Shown: positions 35,201 to 48,846 of the stretch, in pieces
How the letters are laid out: each line of letters begins with the position of its first letter
Position numbering within the stretch: the stretch's first letter is position 1
Assembly: GCA_029204225.1 (NCBI GenBank)
Contig: MU832049.1
Coordinates: 25,991-89,990, forward strand
DNA from: Diphasiastrum complanatum
Lineage: Eukaryota; Streptophyta; Lycopodiopsida; Lycopodiales; Lycopodiaceae
DNA length: 64,000 nucleotides
Direction: 5' to 3'
Notes under the pieces: model-generated
The model's database searches: none
What the model saw: the letters and a program-made list of their open reading frames with translations, nothing else
Told to the model about the DNA's origin: nothing
Translations under genes and position numbers: made by a program

Positions 35201-36240
35201 CTTTTGTTCAAAGTGAATATGATCCCACTCTTTACATTAAGTTTGATGATGTTGGTATTGTACTTTTACTCATTTATGTAGATGACATCATCATTAGTGG
35301 AAATAGTGTTGATGGTATTGAAAAAATCAAGATAGATCTATCCTTAGAGTTCAAGATGGTAGATCTAGGGTGTTTTCACTTCATCTTAGGCATAGAAGTA
35401 CTTAGAGGGTCTGATTTTATCTTTATAAGTCAAGTAAACTATGCTCAAAGTCTTTTGAAGAAGTTTAAGATGGAAGTATGCAAAAGTGTTGACACACCAA
35501 TGGAGCAAGATGTAAAAGTGCCAAATGAAGGTGATGAAAGATCCTTCATGGACATCACTTTGTTTAGGCAACTTATAGGTTCCTTAATGTGGATCACTAT
35601 AACTAGACCAGATATTAGCATTAGTGTATGTAGGTTGAGCCAATCCATGCAAAAGCCATTGAATATCCATTGGAAAAAGGCTAAGAGGATTCTAAGATAC
35701 ATCTCGGGTACATTGGATTTTGGGATTCTATATAGAGGAGATGTGATTAACCTTCATGCATTTAGTGATTCAGATTTTGCAGGGGACAAGAGGGATAGGA
35801 AATCAACAAGTGCCTATTCAACTTTCATAGGAGAAGGTGTGGTTTCATGGCTTTCAAAAAAGCAAGAAACTATATCTCTATCTTCAACCGAGGCCGAGTA
35901 CAAAGCTTTGACAACCACTACAAAGGAGGTACTTTGGATCAAGAGATTATTGGTGGAACTAAAGATCATGGATTCAGAGGAGGAACCAATCATCTACAAT
36001 GACAATATATCAGCCCAACACCTTGCATCTAACCCAATCTTCCATGCAAGATCTAAGCACATTGAGATATGCCATCACTTTGTGAGAGAAATGGTGCAAG
36101 CCAAGGAGATTGCTTTGGAGCATGTTCCAAGCAATGAATGTGTAGCTGATCTACTTACTAAACCACTTCAAAAGACACCTTTTATGAAGTTCAGATCATC
36201 ACTTGGAGTGATTAGTAAAGCAATGATTGAACCAAGCTAG
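32272..36240 (+). CDS. Copia Gag-Pol polyprotein, 1,322 aa
   Basis: One uninterrupted frame. Residues about 15-200 form a UBN2-type copia gag (NYSIWKVRMES, AWETLQKVYESKN, FVLRVKELNKELAFIGDPI). A CCHC knuckle is at 256-269 (CYYCSKMGHYASEC). The protease active site DSGASSHM starts at 314 and the pre-integrase block LWHKRLGH at about 445. The integrase triad is D511, D573 and E609 (D-x35-E spacing between the last two). Reverse transcriptase starts at about 848 (CKWVFKLK) with YVDD at 1002-1005, and RNase H at about 1164 (FSDSDFAGD) with SSTEAEY. The product would be cleaved by its own protease in cytoplasmic particles. Lineage within copia not assigned. Confidence 0.95.
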   Translation: MASINAYLLDTNERLNKTNYSIWKVRMESIMIMQDLMEIVNGKEGEPIHPQEKAKYIKRCNVALHCIKMNVANELLREVGDCTSAQDAWETLQKVYESKNQTRMLALKNQIYRSYQKKGESAHTFVLRVKELNKELAFIGDPIKDEELVQLILNGLSFEFDNLVQGYAIMGKLPILEELQGTLMAEESRRSQMQERMDRLSIQGGYDQALFTKGKGKSKGKGSTFKKSTKLEDQEGPPKASPSTTKVKKDKSKVKCYYCSKMGHYASECFKRKQDQSQANMSKEEEEESSHEDSLMMSIFSSTSFKGEDPWWIDSGASSHMTSKREFFSSLLSYDGPIKSIYTANDEACKIEGVGSIPLCLGSSKKINIEGVLYIPTITKNLLSVGQMVDNGFNVDFASNECFIKKKGKIVAKGTRLGKLYKLDAFVDTNVVMLAEKSKISTFTLWHKRLGHVNSGSMEAMIKEEYALGLPRSIGKEDKVCEACALSKAHKKVFPNSITKSSHPLELIHSDVHIASTKSNGGSSMFLTFNDDYSRYCWVFLLSSSSQVFDTFVKFKLFVEKHHNHSIKILRSDNGGEFISNEFKAFCEEEGIKKETSCPYTPQQNGVSERRNRTLCECSKALRLDACLPKSFWGESLVCANYLMNRVSCKAIEDKTPYEMLYGKKPNINHLKVFGCICYVHVPLETRTKEDPSSTRGIMLGYASSSKGYKVYLPSLNKFVVSRDVIFDEHHMHMLEEGSSAPTIKKKMAEEQDLGFEEELMEEQAPNLPITPRRSSRAKVEPSRLTYQGKGQQVEGISSTSYALSSFEERSNVEDALSSKEWYKAMLDEYDALIENETWLLVERPQRNVIGCKWVFKLKLNANGSVNKHKARLVAKGYAQERGIDYEETFAPVAKMVTIRLIIALASHFGWILCQMDVSNAFLNGFLEEDIYMEQPQGFIKHGMENKICHLQRSIYGLKQASRSWNSRLHCYLISLSFVQSEYDPTLYIKFDDVGIVLLLIYVDDIIISGNSVDGIEKIKIDLSLEFKMVDLGCFHFILGIEVLRGSDFIFISQVNYAQSLLKKFKMEVCKSVDTPMEQDVKVPNEGDERSFMDITLFRQLIGSLMWITITRPDISISVCRLSQSMQKPLNIHWKKAKRILRYISGTLDFGILYRGDVINLHAFSDSDFAGDKRDRKSTSAYSTFIGEGVVSWLSKKQETISLSSTEAEYKALTTTTKEVLWIKRLLVELKIMDSEEEPIIYNDNISAQHLASNPIFHARSKHIEICHHFVREMVQAKEIALEHVPSNECVADLLTKPLQKTPFMKFRSSLGVISKAMIEPS

Positions 36241-36243
36241 ATA

Positions 36244-36254
36244 GTGAGGAGGAG
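36244..36254 (+). other. Polypurine tract
   Basis: GTGAGGAGGAG lies between the gag-pol stop codon and the 3' LTR start, the expected plus-strand DNA primer. The related GGAGGAG at 201-207 and CTCCTCCTC at 8952 occupy the same place in other copies. Confidence 0.85.
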
Positions 36255-36529
36255 TGTTAAAAATTCACAATTCTAGCTTGACTAGTTTTGGTCATATGAC
36301 TTGTAAATAGTTAGATGGTCATGATGTGGCTTGTCACACATGCCAAATAGCATAGGATTCCATTCATAAGGATATTCTCAAGTAGACCTAAGTGTTAAAA
36401 CCTTTGGAATGAGTCCAAATTATGCTTAGATACAAGGGAGAAAAAATAGGAGCTATTTTTGGTAATTTTTGCATTGTTGAGGGATCTCCAAGATTCCAAC
36501 CCTAACTTGGTAGGGATGAAAGATCCACT
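36255..36529 (+). repeat. Copia 3' LTR, first 275 bp
   Basis: Matches 30778-31052 with four differences. Beyond this point the sequence no longer follows the 5' LTR in direct orientation. Confidence 0.93.
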
Positions 36530-41423
<4,894 letters not shown>

Positions 41424-41705
41424 TCAGTAAGTCACCATGGGGCGCTCCCGTTCTTCTGAAAGAAAAGGATGGAGGTTTCTGGATGTGCGTGGATTACAAG
41501 GGGTTAAAACAAAAGTGACTATTAAGAATAAATATTCATTACCTAGGATGGATGACCTTGTAAATCGCTTAGGTAGGGCTAAATACGGTACCATCAGATA
41601 AGAATTAAATTGGAAGATGTCCAAAAGACTAGATTTTGTACTAGATTCATCCATTATGAGTTCTTAATATTGCCTTTTGGATTAATGAATGCTCCAGCAA
41701 CAACG
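41424..41705 (+). mobile_element. Ty3/gypsy chromovirus RT scrap
   Basis: Plus-strand peptide PWGAPVLLKEKDGGFWMCVDY, then a [16 protein letters not shown]-type block and [14 protein letters not shown], are the fingers/palm start of a chromovirus reverse transcriptase. Only about 280 bp remain and the frame is broken. Different family from the gypsy copies at 5.6-14.3 kb. Confidence 0.8.
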
Positions 41706-41723
41706 ATTTGTGTCCATATTTAC

Positions 41724-41868
41724 TCCTAATTAATGACCTAGTACTTTACACCCAAGACAACACACAGACACTCAGAAGCTCAATAACAATTTTATTTGCA
41801 TTCCTTACAAAGGTCACCACAAACTGGTGACTTAGCCATTTATGTATTACAAAAAGTATAGTTGTGCA
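41724..41868. repeat. Direct repeat copy 1 (145 bp), LTR-like
   Basis: TCCTAATTAATGACCTAGTA ... AGTATAGTTGTGCA is repeated in the same orientation at 42881-43032. The TG...CA core and the position next to a chromovirus tail suggest an LTR end. Confidence 0.75.
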
Positions 41869-41899
41869 AAAAACAGTAAACAACCGGGATAGGGAGTAA

Positions 41900-42360
41900 A
41901 AGATGTAACATCCTTTTCCTCTTCAAGTAACATTTTCCATGATGGTGAAGCAAGGGCATTGTGCACGTAGACTGTGTACAGTCTCCCAAGTAGCATCAGA
42001 AGGAGGCTTGCCATGCCAAGCGATCAAGTACTCACGGATCAAATGGTTGCGTAAAAACCTCTTCTGCCTATTCAATACCCTCGCTAGCCCATAAGTTACT
42101 CCTCCTTGCTCCTGAATGCAGACAAACCATTAGAAAACAAGTTATCGCCATTATGTCAAATCCGTTTCAATCTAGAAACATGAAATACATTATGCACTTT
42201 ACGAGTTTCAGGAAAACCCGACTTATAAGAAACATCATTGATTTTTTCAACAACTTTCCAAGGTCCACAATAATGAGAGATATTTGTACCATTTTTCCAT
42301 CTTAAGGGTCTTAGAGTCTTTGGCTCGGAGAAACACCATGTCTCCTACCACAAACTCTCT
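41900..42360 (-). pseudogene. Chromovirus integrase C-terminus and chromodomain remnant
   Basis: Minus strand from about 42360: REFVVGDMVFLRAK, HYCGPWKVVEKINDVSYKSG and VHNVFHVSRLKR form the GPY/F module of chromovirus integrases. After a gap come VLNRQKRFLRNHLIREYLIA and WHGKPPSDATWE, a chromodomain that would guide integration to marked chromatin. It ends near the direct repeat at 41724-41868, as expected if that is the LTR side. Broken fossil. Confidence 0.85.
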
Positions 42361-42707
42361 AAGTGTGATGATGATGAGATATCCAAAACATGGATTTGAT
42401 ACCAAATGTCAAACTCTAATCTGAAACTTAATTCTAAGCCTAGCATATCAAGTACACATAGATTTTCCCTGCATGCACATAACAAACATTACAAGACATG
42501 AAACATGTTGGAGCTAGATGCCTTGTCTCCTCCCAACCTTTGGTGCATAGATTTTGATTAGGAATGCCTTTTTCTAGGCTCACTTATGCACAATCCTCAA
42601 GCACCCTCTTAACCCTAACCCTTCCTAACGTCAACACATGGTCAATTCCATGCACAGTCGATAGTTACCACTTGCAATATCCTGACCCATAGGCAATTGA
42701 GTAGGCT

Positions 42708-42858
42708 AATATGTGTCACTCATACATTAGACCAAGTGTCCCAGTAAGCATGTGACATGTGTCATGTTTGGCCGGTCAACCATGATATGTGTCACTCATT
42801 CATTGGACCAAGTGTCCCAATGAGCATATGGAACGTGTCGTGTTGACTAGTCATACTT
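42708..42858. repeat. Two-copy tandem repeat, about 76-bp period
   Basis: ATATGTGTCACTCAT ... CCAAGTGTCCCA ... CATGTGTCATGTT occurs twice in a row with several differences. Confidence 0.85.
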
Positions 42859-42880
42859 TTTAAGAGGTCAATCTAGCCAT

Positions 42881-43032
42881 TCCTAATTAATGACCTAGTA
42901 CCCTACACCCGAGACAACATGCGACTTAGAGGCTCAAAAACTCTAATGACAGTTTCATTTACATTTCTTACAAAGATTACTAGAGGCTGGTGATCTAGCC
43001 ATTTCTATATTTACAAAAAGTATAGCTGTGCA
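42881..43032. repeat. Direct repeat copy 2 (152 bp), LTR-like
   Basis: Same sequence as 41724-41868 with about a dozen differences and small indels. It is immediately followed by copia coding sequence, so this copy is also truncated or a junction. Confidence 0.75.
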
Positions 43033-44101
43033 TACTCTTATGACGGAAATCAAGAATTTCTATGAACTTGCTACATTTAAAAAAGTGAGGGATAACAAAG
43101 TTTGGCAAAAGGTAATGGAAGACGAAATGGAATCCAATGAGAGGCACAATACTTGAGAACTTGTGGATCTTCCTGCAGGTAAGAAGCCTATTGAGAATAA
43201 GTGGGTGTATAGAATCAAATATCATGCAGATGGATCTATTGCTAAATACAAGGCAAGATTAGTTGTGATAGGCTATGCTTAAAATAAGGGAATAGATTAT
43301 GAGGAGACATTCACGCTAGTTGTGAAGTGGACTACTTTGAGAATCTTGTTTGCCTTATTAGCTAAGTTTGGATGGAAAGTTCATCAGATAGATCTTAAAT
43401 CTACATTTCTAATGGCACTCTAGATGAAGAAATATATATGGCACAACTTGATGGCTTGAGGTGAAGGTATGTAAGTTGCATAAAGCTTTGTATGGCTTAA
43501 AGCAAGCTCCTCGTGCTTGGTATGGATGCATTGATGAGTATTTCATAAGCTAGAATTTTAGGCATACTTCATCAGATTGCAACATATACTCTCTTGTCAG
43601 AGATGGTTCTATTATCTTAATTGTACTTTATGTAGATGATCTAATCATTGCTAGTAGAAATGATAATCTGGTGAAGGAAGTCAAATCAAAACTTTGCAAG
43701 GAGTTTGACATGACACATTGGGACATGATACGTTACTGCTTAGGTGTGGAAGTCTGGCAAAGTGGTCAAGAAATTTCACTTACCCAAACAAAGTATGTTG
43801 CTAAACTACTCAAGATATTTCTCATGGAGGAGGATAGTAAGGTATCATCTACTCCCATTGAAGTTGGTGCAAAACTCTCAAAGTATGATGATAGTGTGCC
43901 CTTTGATGCTACTAAGGATCTCACGCTTTAGTAAGTCTTATGTATCTCATGACTACTGGATCAAATATTTGCCAGGTTGTGGTTCTAGTAAGTCAGTTTA
44001 TGCATACACGGAATCAGTCACTCCGTAAAGATGCTAAACATATTTTAAGGTATGTGAAGGATACAACAAAGTTTGGCTTATTCTATTTCCATGATGGTAA
44101 C
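43033..44101 (+). mobile_element. Ty1/copia RT-RNase H remnant, second lineage
   Basis: Plus-strand peptides include [59 protein letters not shown] and LIVLYVDDLIIAS, then an RNase H approach (FGLFYFHDGN) that is interrupted by the LTR starting at 44102. Wording differs from the other copia copies here, so it is a separate lineage. Several breaks; old. Confidence 0.88.
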
Positions 44102-44735
44102 TGTTAGAGATTTCAACAAGTTTAGTCATATTTTGGTAAATTGTCAATATGAGGCCAAAACTCATTTTAGACTTAGAGATACTTTTTGAAGTTATATTAG
44201 TTTTAAATACATTCAATAAACACTTTTTGAAAGTGTGGGAAAGTTGGTAGTAGAGTTTGAGAGAGATTCAAATTTGAACTTTGGGTACATTGAATCTAGA
44301 CCCAAAAATAGTAGGGTTTACATTTTGGAAGGAAAGCCAAGTGGCCAAATAGCGTTTGGACCTGCTATAAAAGGATGTAACTCATGGAGAGACACATCTT
44401 CTCTCTTCTCTCTCTCATTTCATCATTATACATATGGTTCTCTTTGGGTTCTACTACTCATTGCTACACTCTCATGATGTTATCTTGCAATTCTATGTGT
44501 AGAATGATCATTTATTGCTATTTTCGGTTCCACATGTGTGAAATATAGTAGGTACTATAATTGTACGGACGACAACTATATTTTATGTTTTGGTTCATGT
44601 TTGATCAGTATCTCTTAGAGTTTGCATCTCATTTTGTATGTAGATGCTGATTTTTTCTACATTGGCAGGATTGCTGGTTTGCTGCCAAAGATCAGGGACA
44701 TGGATTGGATCTTGAATGATCTGAAATCCTTCACA
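44102..44735 (+). repeat. Copia 5' LTR, 634 bp
   Basis: Begins TGTTAGAGATTTC within the older copia remnant and ends CCTTCACA before TGGTATCAGAGC. Contains TATAAAAG at 44366-44373 and CACATGTGTG near 44531. The 3' half matches 48590-48846. Confidence 0.9.
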
Positions 44736-45338
44736 TGGTATCAGAGCTATTGTGTTTCAATTTATGAAAGGATTAGCCATCTTTAGCAAGGATTTGGAGG
44801 AGTTACCAATGCTACAGCATGCTAGATTGATTTCTACTAAAAAATTAGCATTTTTGCATATGTAGAATTGATCTTTTGTAGGTCAAAACTCAATATAGTT
44901 TTATATACTTGATCAATTCCGATTTCACACTTGTTTTACTGGAATTAGCCAATTTTTGGTGCATTAGGAAGGTCTCATTGGAGGCTACAAGATGATATAT
45001 CAAGTTTTTAAAAATTGCATGTAGAATTTGAGATATTCAATTTTTTGTGATTTTGTCAAAATCCTAATTTTGATTAGATCTCTAATTTGTGAGGTTACTG
45101 AACTTTATTTGAGTGTGTTTAAATCTTAGGAAGTGGAAAGAATCATTAGATTGAGGACAGATCATAGGTTGATCAAGATTTCACTATTCTATGTGTTGAT
45201 TTTTTAGTTAGAAGTGCTAGAAGAGATTTGAGAGGTTCCATATCTTTGTGATATCTTCTTGAGTTCATTTGTTGACATTCAAGAGAGTGCTTTGTGCATT
45301 GGAAAAGGTTGAAAGAAGAAGATCAGGTCATTGCAACA

Positions 45339-46360
45339 TGGCTACAAGTGGTGGATTCATGTTGGAAGGCAATGATAGGCTTACCTCAATCAACTATTCT
45401 ACTTGGAAGGTGAGGATGGAGTCCTTATTGGAGATGAATGAGTTGATGGAGATTGTTGCAGGTGTGGAGGAGAGACCTCAAGCACCTCAAGATCAAGTGA
45501 GGTATGACAAGAGAGCAAAGAAGACTCTACACATGATAAAGATGAATGTTACCAATGAACTTCTCAAGGAAGTTGGTAAGTGCACATCATCTTTGGAGGC
45601 TTGGGAAGCTTTATGAATCCAAGTCTACATCAAGAGTGCTTACTCTTAGGAGGCAAATCTTTCAAAGTTTTCAAAAGAAGGAAGAGAGCACTCATGCTTT
45701 TGTTTTGAGGGTTAAAGCATTCAATGATGAGTTAGCATGTATTGATGAAAGCATTAAGGAGGTAGAACTTGTTCAAGTTATACTTAATGGCTTGTTGGAT
45801 GATCATGCTAATCTTTTTCAAAGTTTTGCTATTCATAAGACTTTGTCAAGTATTGTGGATTTGCAAGAGATCTTGGTGAATGAGGAATATAGGCTTCAAT
45901 AAACAGGAGGTGGATCTACATCAACATCTCAATATGAAGAGGAGGCTATGTTCATCAAAGGCAAGTACAAGGGCAAAGGCAAAGACAAAGGCAATTGGTA
46001 TAAAGGGCAAGATCAAGGTGAGACTTCCTCTTTTGGCAAGAAAAAAGATAAGTCTAAGTTGAAATGCTTTTATTGTGGAATCAAAGGGCATTTTGCAAAT
46101 GAATGTTTGAAGAAGCAAAGAGATGAAGGTAGCAAGCAAATTAACTTTACTACTAATGATGAGGATTTAGGTGGTGGTGATTCTCTTTTGATGTGTTCTT
46201 CAAGTCCAATATCAAGTGAAGGTGACAAAGATTCATGGTGGATTGATAGTAGAGCTAGTTCACACATGACTAGTCACAAGGAGTTCTTTACTTCTTTGGT
46301 CACTTATGATGGAGCCAAGAAAGCAATTCACATGCCAATGATGGTGAGTGTGTGATTGAA
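45339..46360 (+). pseudogene. Copia gag and protease region
   Basis: Gag peptide NYSTWKVRMESLLEMNELME, HMIKMNVTNELLKEVGKCTS and FVLRVKAFNDELACIDESIK, then a Lys/Gly-rich spacer (GKYKGKGKDKGNWYKGQ), a CCHC knuckle CFYCGIKGHFANEC and the protease context WWIDS...SSHMTSH. The spacing matches the intact copy at 32.3-33.3 kb. Not continuous. Confidence 0.85.
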
Positions 46361-48589
46361 GGTATTGGTTCAATTCCTATTTGTCTCTTTTATTAAGCAA
46401 GACTTGATGGTGTTATTTACATTCCTTCACTTTCAAAGAATTTGCTAAGTGTTGGTCAAATGATAGAGAAAGGATACATGGTGAAGTTTGGTGGTGATGC
46501 TTGTTTCATTACAAAGGAAGAAATCCTGGTTGCTAGGGGCAATAGACAAGGTAGACTTTTCAAGCTTGATAGTTTTGTTATGGCTAACAAAAAGGATGAA
46601 ATGGAAAAGGAGATTGGTCTCAACTTTCCAAAGTTACCTTTTAGCATCAATAAGATTGGTGCATCTTATGCAAAGTCTAAAAAGCTTTCTTATTCTAGAT
46701 CTAGGTCAAGATCTAATATGCTTCTTGGAGATGTTCATCTTTGTGCTAACTTGGCTAGTCTTGAGGATAATGATGGTGTTTCAATGGTTCTTTATGGAAA
46801 GTGCAAGCATGCAAAAGATAAGAAAAAAACTAACTTCATCAATGGAGGTGGTGAAAGTTTTTCCTTGGAAAAGGATTTCTTTGATCATATGGAAAAAGAT
46901 GTTGCTAGGTGCATGCATGAAGGAGATGGTTCTTCTACATTCTTTTGTGATGAGTCCAAGAAAGTCATTTTTGCAGCAAGTGGAGTCACATGTCTTCATA
47001 AAGAGAGTAGATCAAATGGTTCTATCAAGAGACTTGGTGAGGGAGATAGTCACAAGTCAAGAAGAAGAGAAGTATGTGAAGAGTTCAAAGTAGGATGTAC
47101 TTTGAATGATGTCATTGTGAATAATAGTGAGGAAGAATCATTATCATATGAGTCATTACCTAAAACATCAAATAGAAGTTCTTGTTTGAAAAAAGAGAGT
47201 ACTTCAATCATCCTTATGTTGAAGGTACTAATCATTTTTTCATGGCTTCTAATATCTTTGAGATTTCTACTTCTTATGATACAATCATTAAGAGGGAGTC
47301 TTATGAAGGAAAGAGAAATGAAAGGTTGGTTCTTGGGAAGCTCCAATTCATGGATCTCACATCTCTTCATCAACTTAAAGGATTCTATGATTATAAATTG
47401 ATCACTCATGATCAAGATGGCAAAAGGTTGGTTGGAGAAGACTACATGGAGCAAATCGAGAGATAATTTTTTCAAGGCAAGGGAGATCTCATTGGTGAGC
47501 TTATTGAGGTTTTTTATGGACTCAAGAAGGCTGGATTTATTAGGTTTGATACTCATCTTTACATACTCTACTTCATGTTGGATGGAAAGTTTGGAATCTA
47601 TCTTTTGATTTATGATGGTGCCACCAATGGCATTGTTTTCACTAACCTTTGTGAAAATTCGAGATCAAGCATGGATGAGATCTTGTTGGATCTAGATCAT
47701 ATGTTTGAGAAGGAGCATTTCCAGAGGTTCAAGTCTAAAGATATTCATATCTTTGATGTTCAAGAAGAAGGTAAGCAAGTGGAAGCGACACATTTTGCTT
47801 TACTCACATGTTATGGAAAATCTCCTTGTGTAGATGATGCTAGCAAGTGGATATTGGTTCTCATGGTTTTCATGCTGGAAAATAAGTAATGGATCTGGAA
47901 AACAAAGTTTGTTCAATGGCTTTGATGGTCAAGAGGAAGATCAAGAGGTTGGTCTCAAAGGGCTTCAACAACACAAAAGGAAAGGTGACAATTTGGAGCT
48001 AGTCAAGAGCTATGGATCTATTTTTGCAGGTGTTTGAAAACTCAAGTAAGGTCAAAGGAGCAGAAAGGAAGTGTTGTTCAAGTTTACTTTACTTGTTCTA
48101 TCTCATGTTTGAGCAATTTCATGTGGATATGTGCAAATTGTCAAGATATGGCAAAACTAGCTACATTGTCTTGCAATATCTTATTGATGGAGTTGTACTA
48201 GAATTCTTGGCTGATTTGCTAATGGAAATGAAGCTGTTGGAGGTTCATTATGTCACTCATCCATGCCTAAGTTCTCAAGTGTTGAGCTACTTGGTGCCAA
48301 TACTTGGAGGTTGTCAATTTTTGGTGAATTCATGGTCATTTTCTTGTGTCAAGTAAATTTTGAAGATGGATTAGTGCAACTTGCTTGGTTTATGGAGTCA
48401 TGTGATGCTGGATTTGCATCATTGATGTACTCACCTACTCATGGATTTCCAAGGTTTGATGGTTTTTTGTGGCAAGGTGGAGATGGAGGCTCATTCATGG
48501 AGTTTTATGGTAGAGACATATCAAGAAAAGAAAATGTTGGAGGAGACAAGCAAGCAAATGGCCATCACTCACATTTATTGTTTGGTTCT
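46361..48589 (+). pseudogene. Highly diverged copia pol-position coding remnant
   Basis: A block LSVGQMIEKGYMVKFGGDAC, then VARGNRQGRLFKLDSF, corresponds to the copia pre-integrase lead-in. After that the wording departs: KKLSYSRSRSRSN, LCANLASLEDNDGVSMVLYG, a long acidic/Ser-rich stretch, then VFYGLKKAGFIRFDTHLYIL and GKFGIYLLIYD, which sit where RT (YGLKQA...YDPSLYI...LLIYVDD) should be. The order is kept but similarity is weak. Inference: pol-derived sequence that evolved without selection for activity, or was partly replaced. Confidence 0.5.
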
Positions 48590-48846
48590 TGTAATTTTTC
48601 AATGTTTATTTTATGCTATTTTCGGATCCACACGTGTGAAATACAATAGCTTACTGTTTTTGTACGGAGGACAGCAACTGAATCATATCATACACTTGCT
48701 GTTTGATCAGGTTCTTATTGAGTTTGCATCTCTTTCATATAGTAGATGTTGATTTTTTTACATTGGCAACATTGGTAGAGTTGATCTATTTTTAACCAAA
48801 GATCAGGTTATGGAATTGGTCTTAAATGATCTGAATTTCTTCATAC
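48590..48846 (+). repeat. Copia 3' LTR, distal part
   Basis: TGCTATTTTCGGATCCACAC to GATCTGAATTTCTTCATACA matches the 3' part of the 44102-44735 LTR, with the palindrome CACACGTGTG at 48629-48638 where the 5' copy has CACATGTGTG. It looks clearly more diverged than the LTRs of the 30.8-kb element, so this insertion is older. Confidence 0.8.

Larger units (their letters stand above)
30778..36529 (+). mobile_element. Ty1/copia element, coding region looks whole
   Basis: 5' LTR, primer site, one long gag-pol frame, polypurine tract and the start of a 3' LTR are all present in order. The coding frame has no break that I can see. The first 275 bp of the two LTRs differ at four positions, all G to A on the plus strand, i.e. 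about 1.5% divergence. The insertion is therefore young relative to its neighbours; absolute age depends on the host's substitution rate. The distal 3' LTR is replaced by the fold-back structure at 36530-37012. The 49-55 kb element is a close relative. Confidence 0.95.
44102..48846 (+). mobile_element. Copia-type element with strongly diverged pol, probably non-autonomous
   Basis: 5' LTR (44102-44735), primer site (44736-44747), leader, gag from 45339, and a partial 3' LTR (about 48590-48846) give a full element outline. The gag (MATSGGFMLEGNDRLTSINY...) and zinc knuckle are clearly copia-like. From about 46.6 kb onward the coding frames are only faintly alignable to pre-integrase and reverse transcriptase, and no integrase core or canonical RT catalytic box is recognisable. 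It is broken in several places and would need enzymes supplied by another copy. Confidence 0.8.

Noticed and set aside
41718-43032. TRIM element with 145-bp LTRs
   Set aside because: The interior carries chromovirus integrase and chromodomain sequence and the repeats share flanking bases beyond any TG/CA border, so a simple TRIM does not fit.
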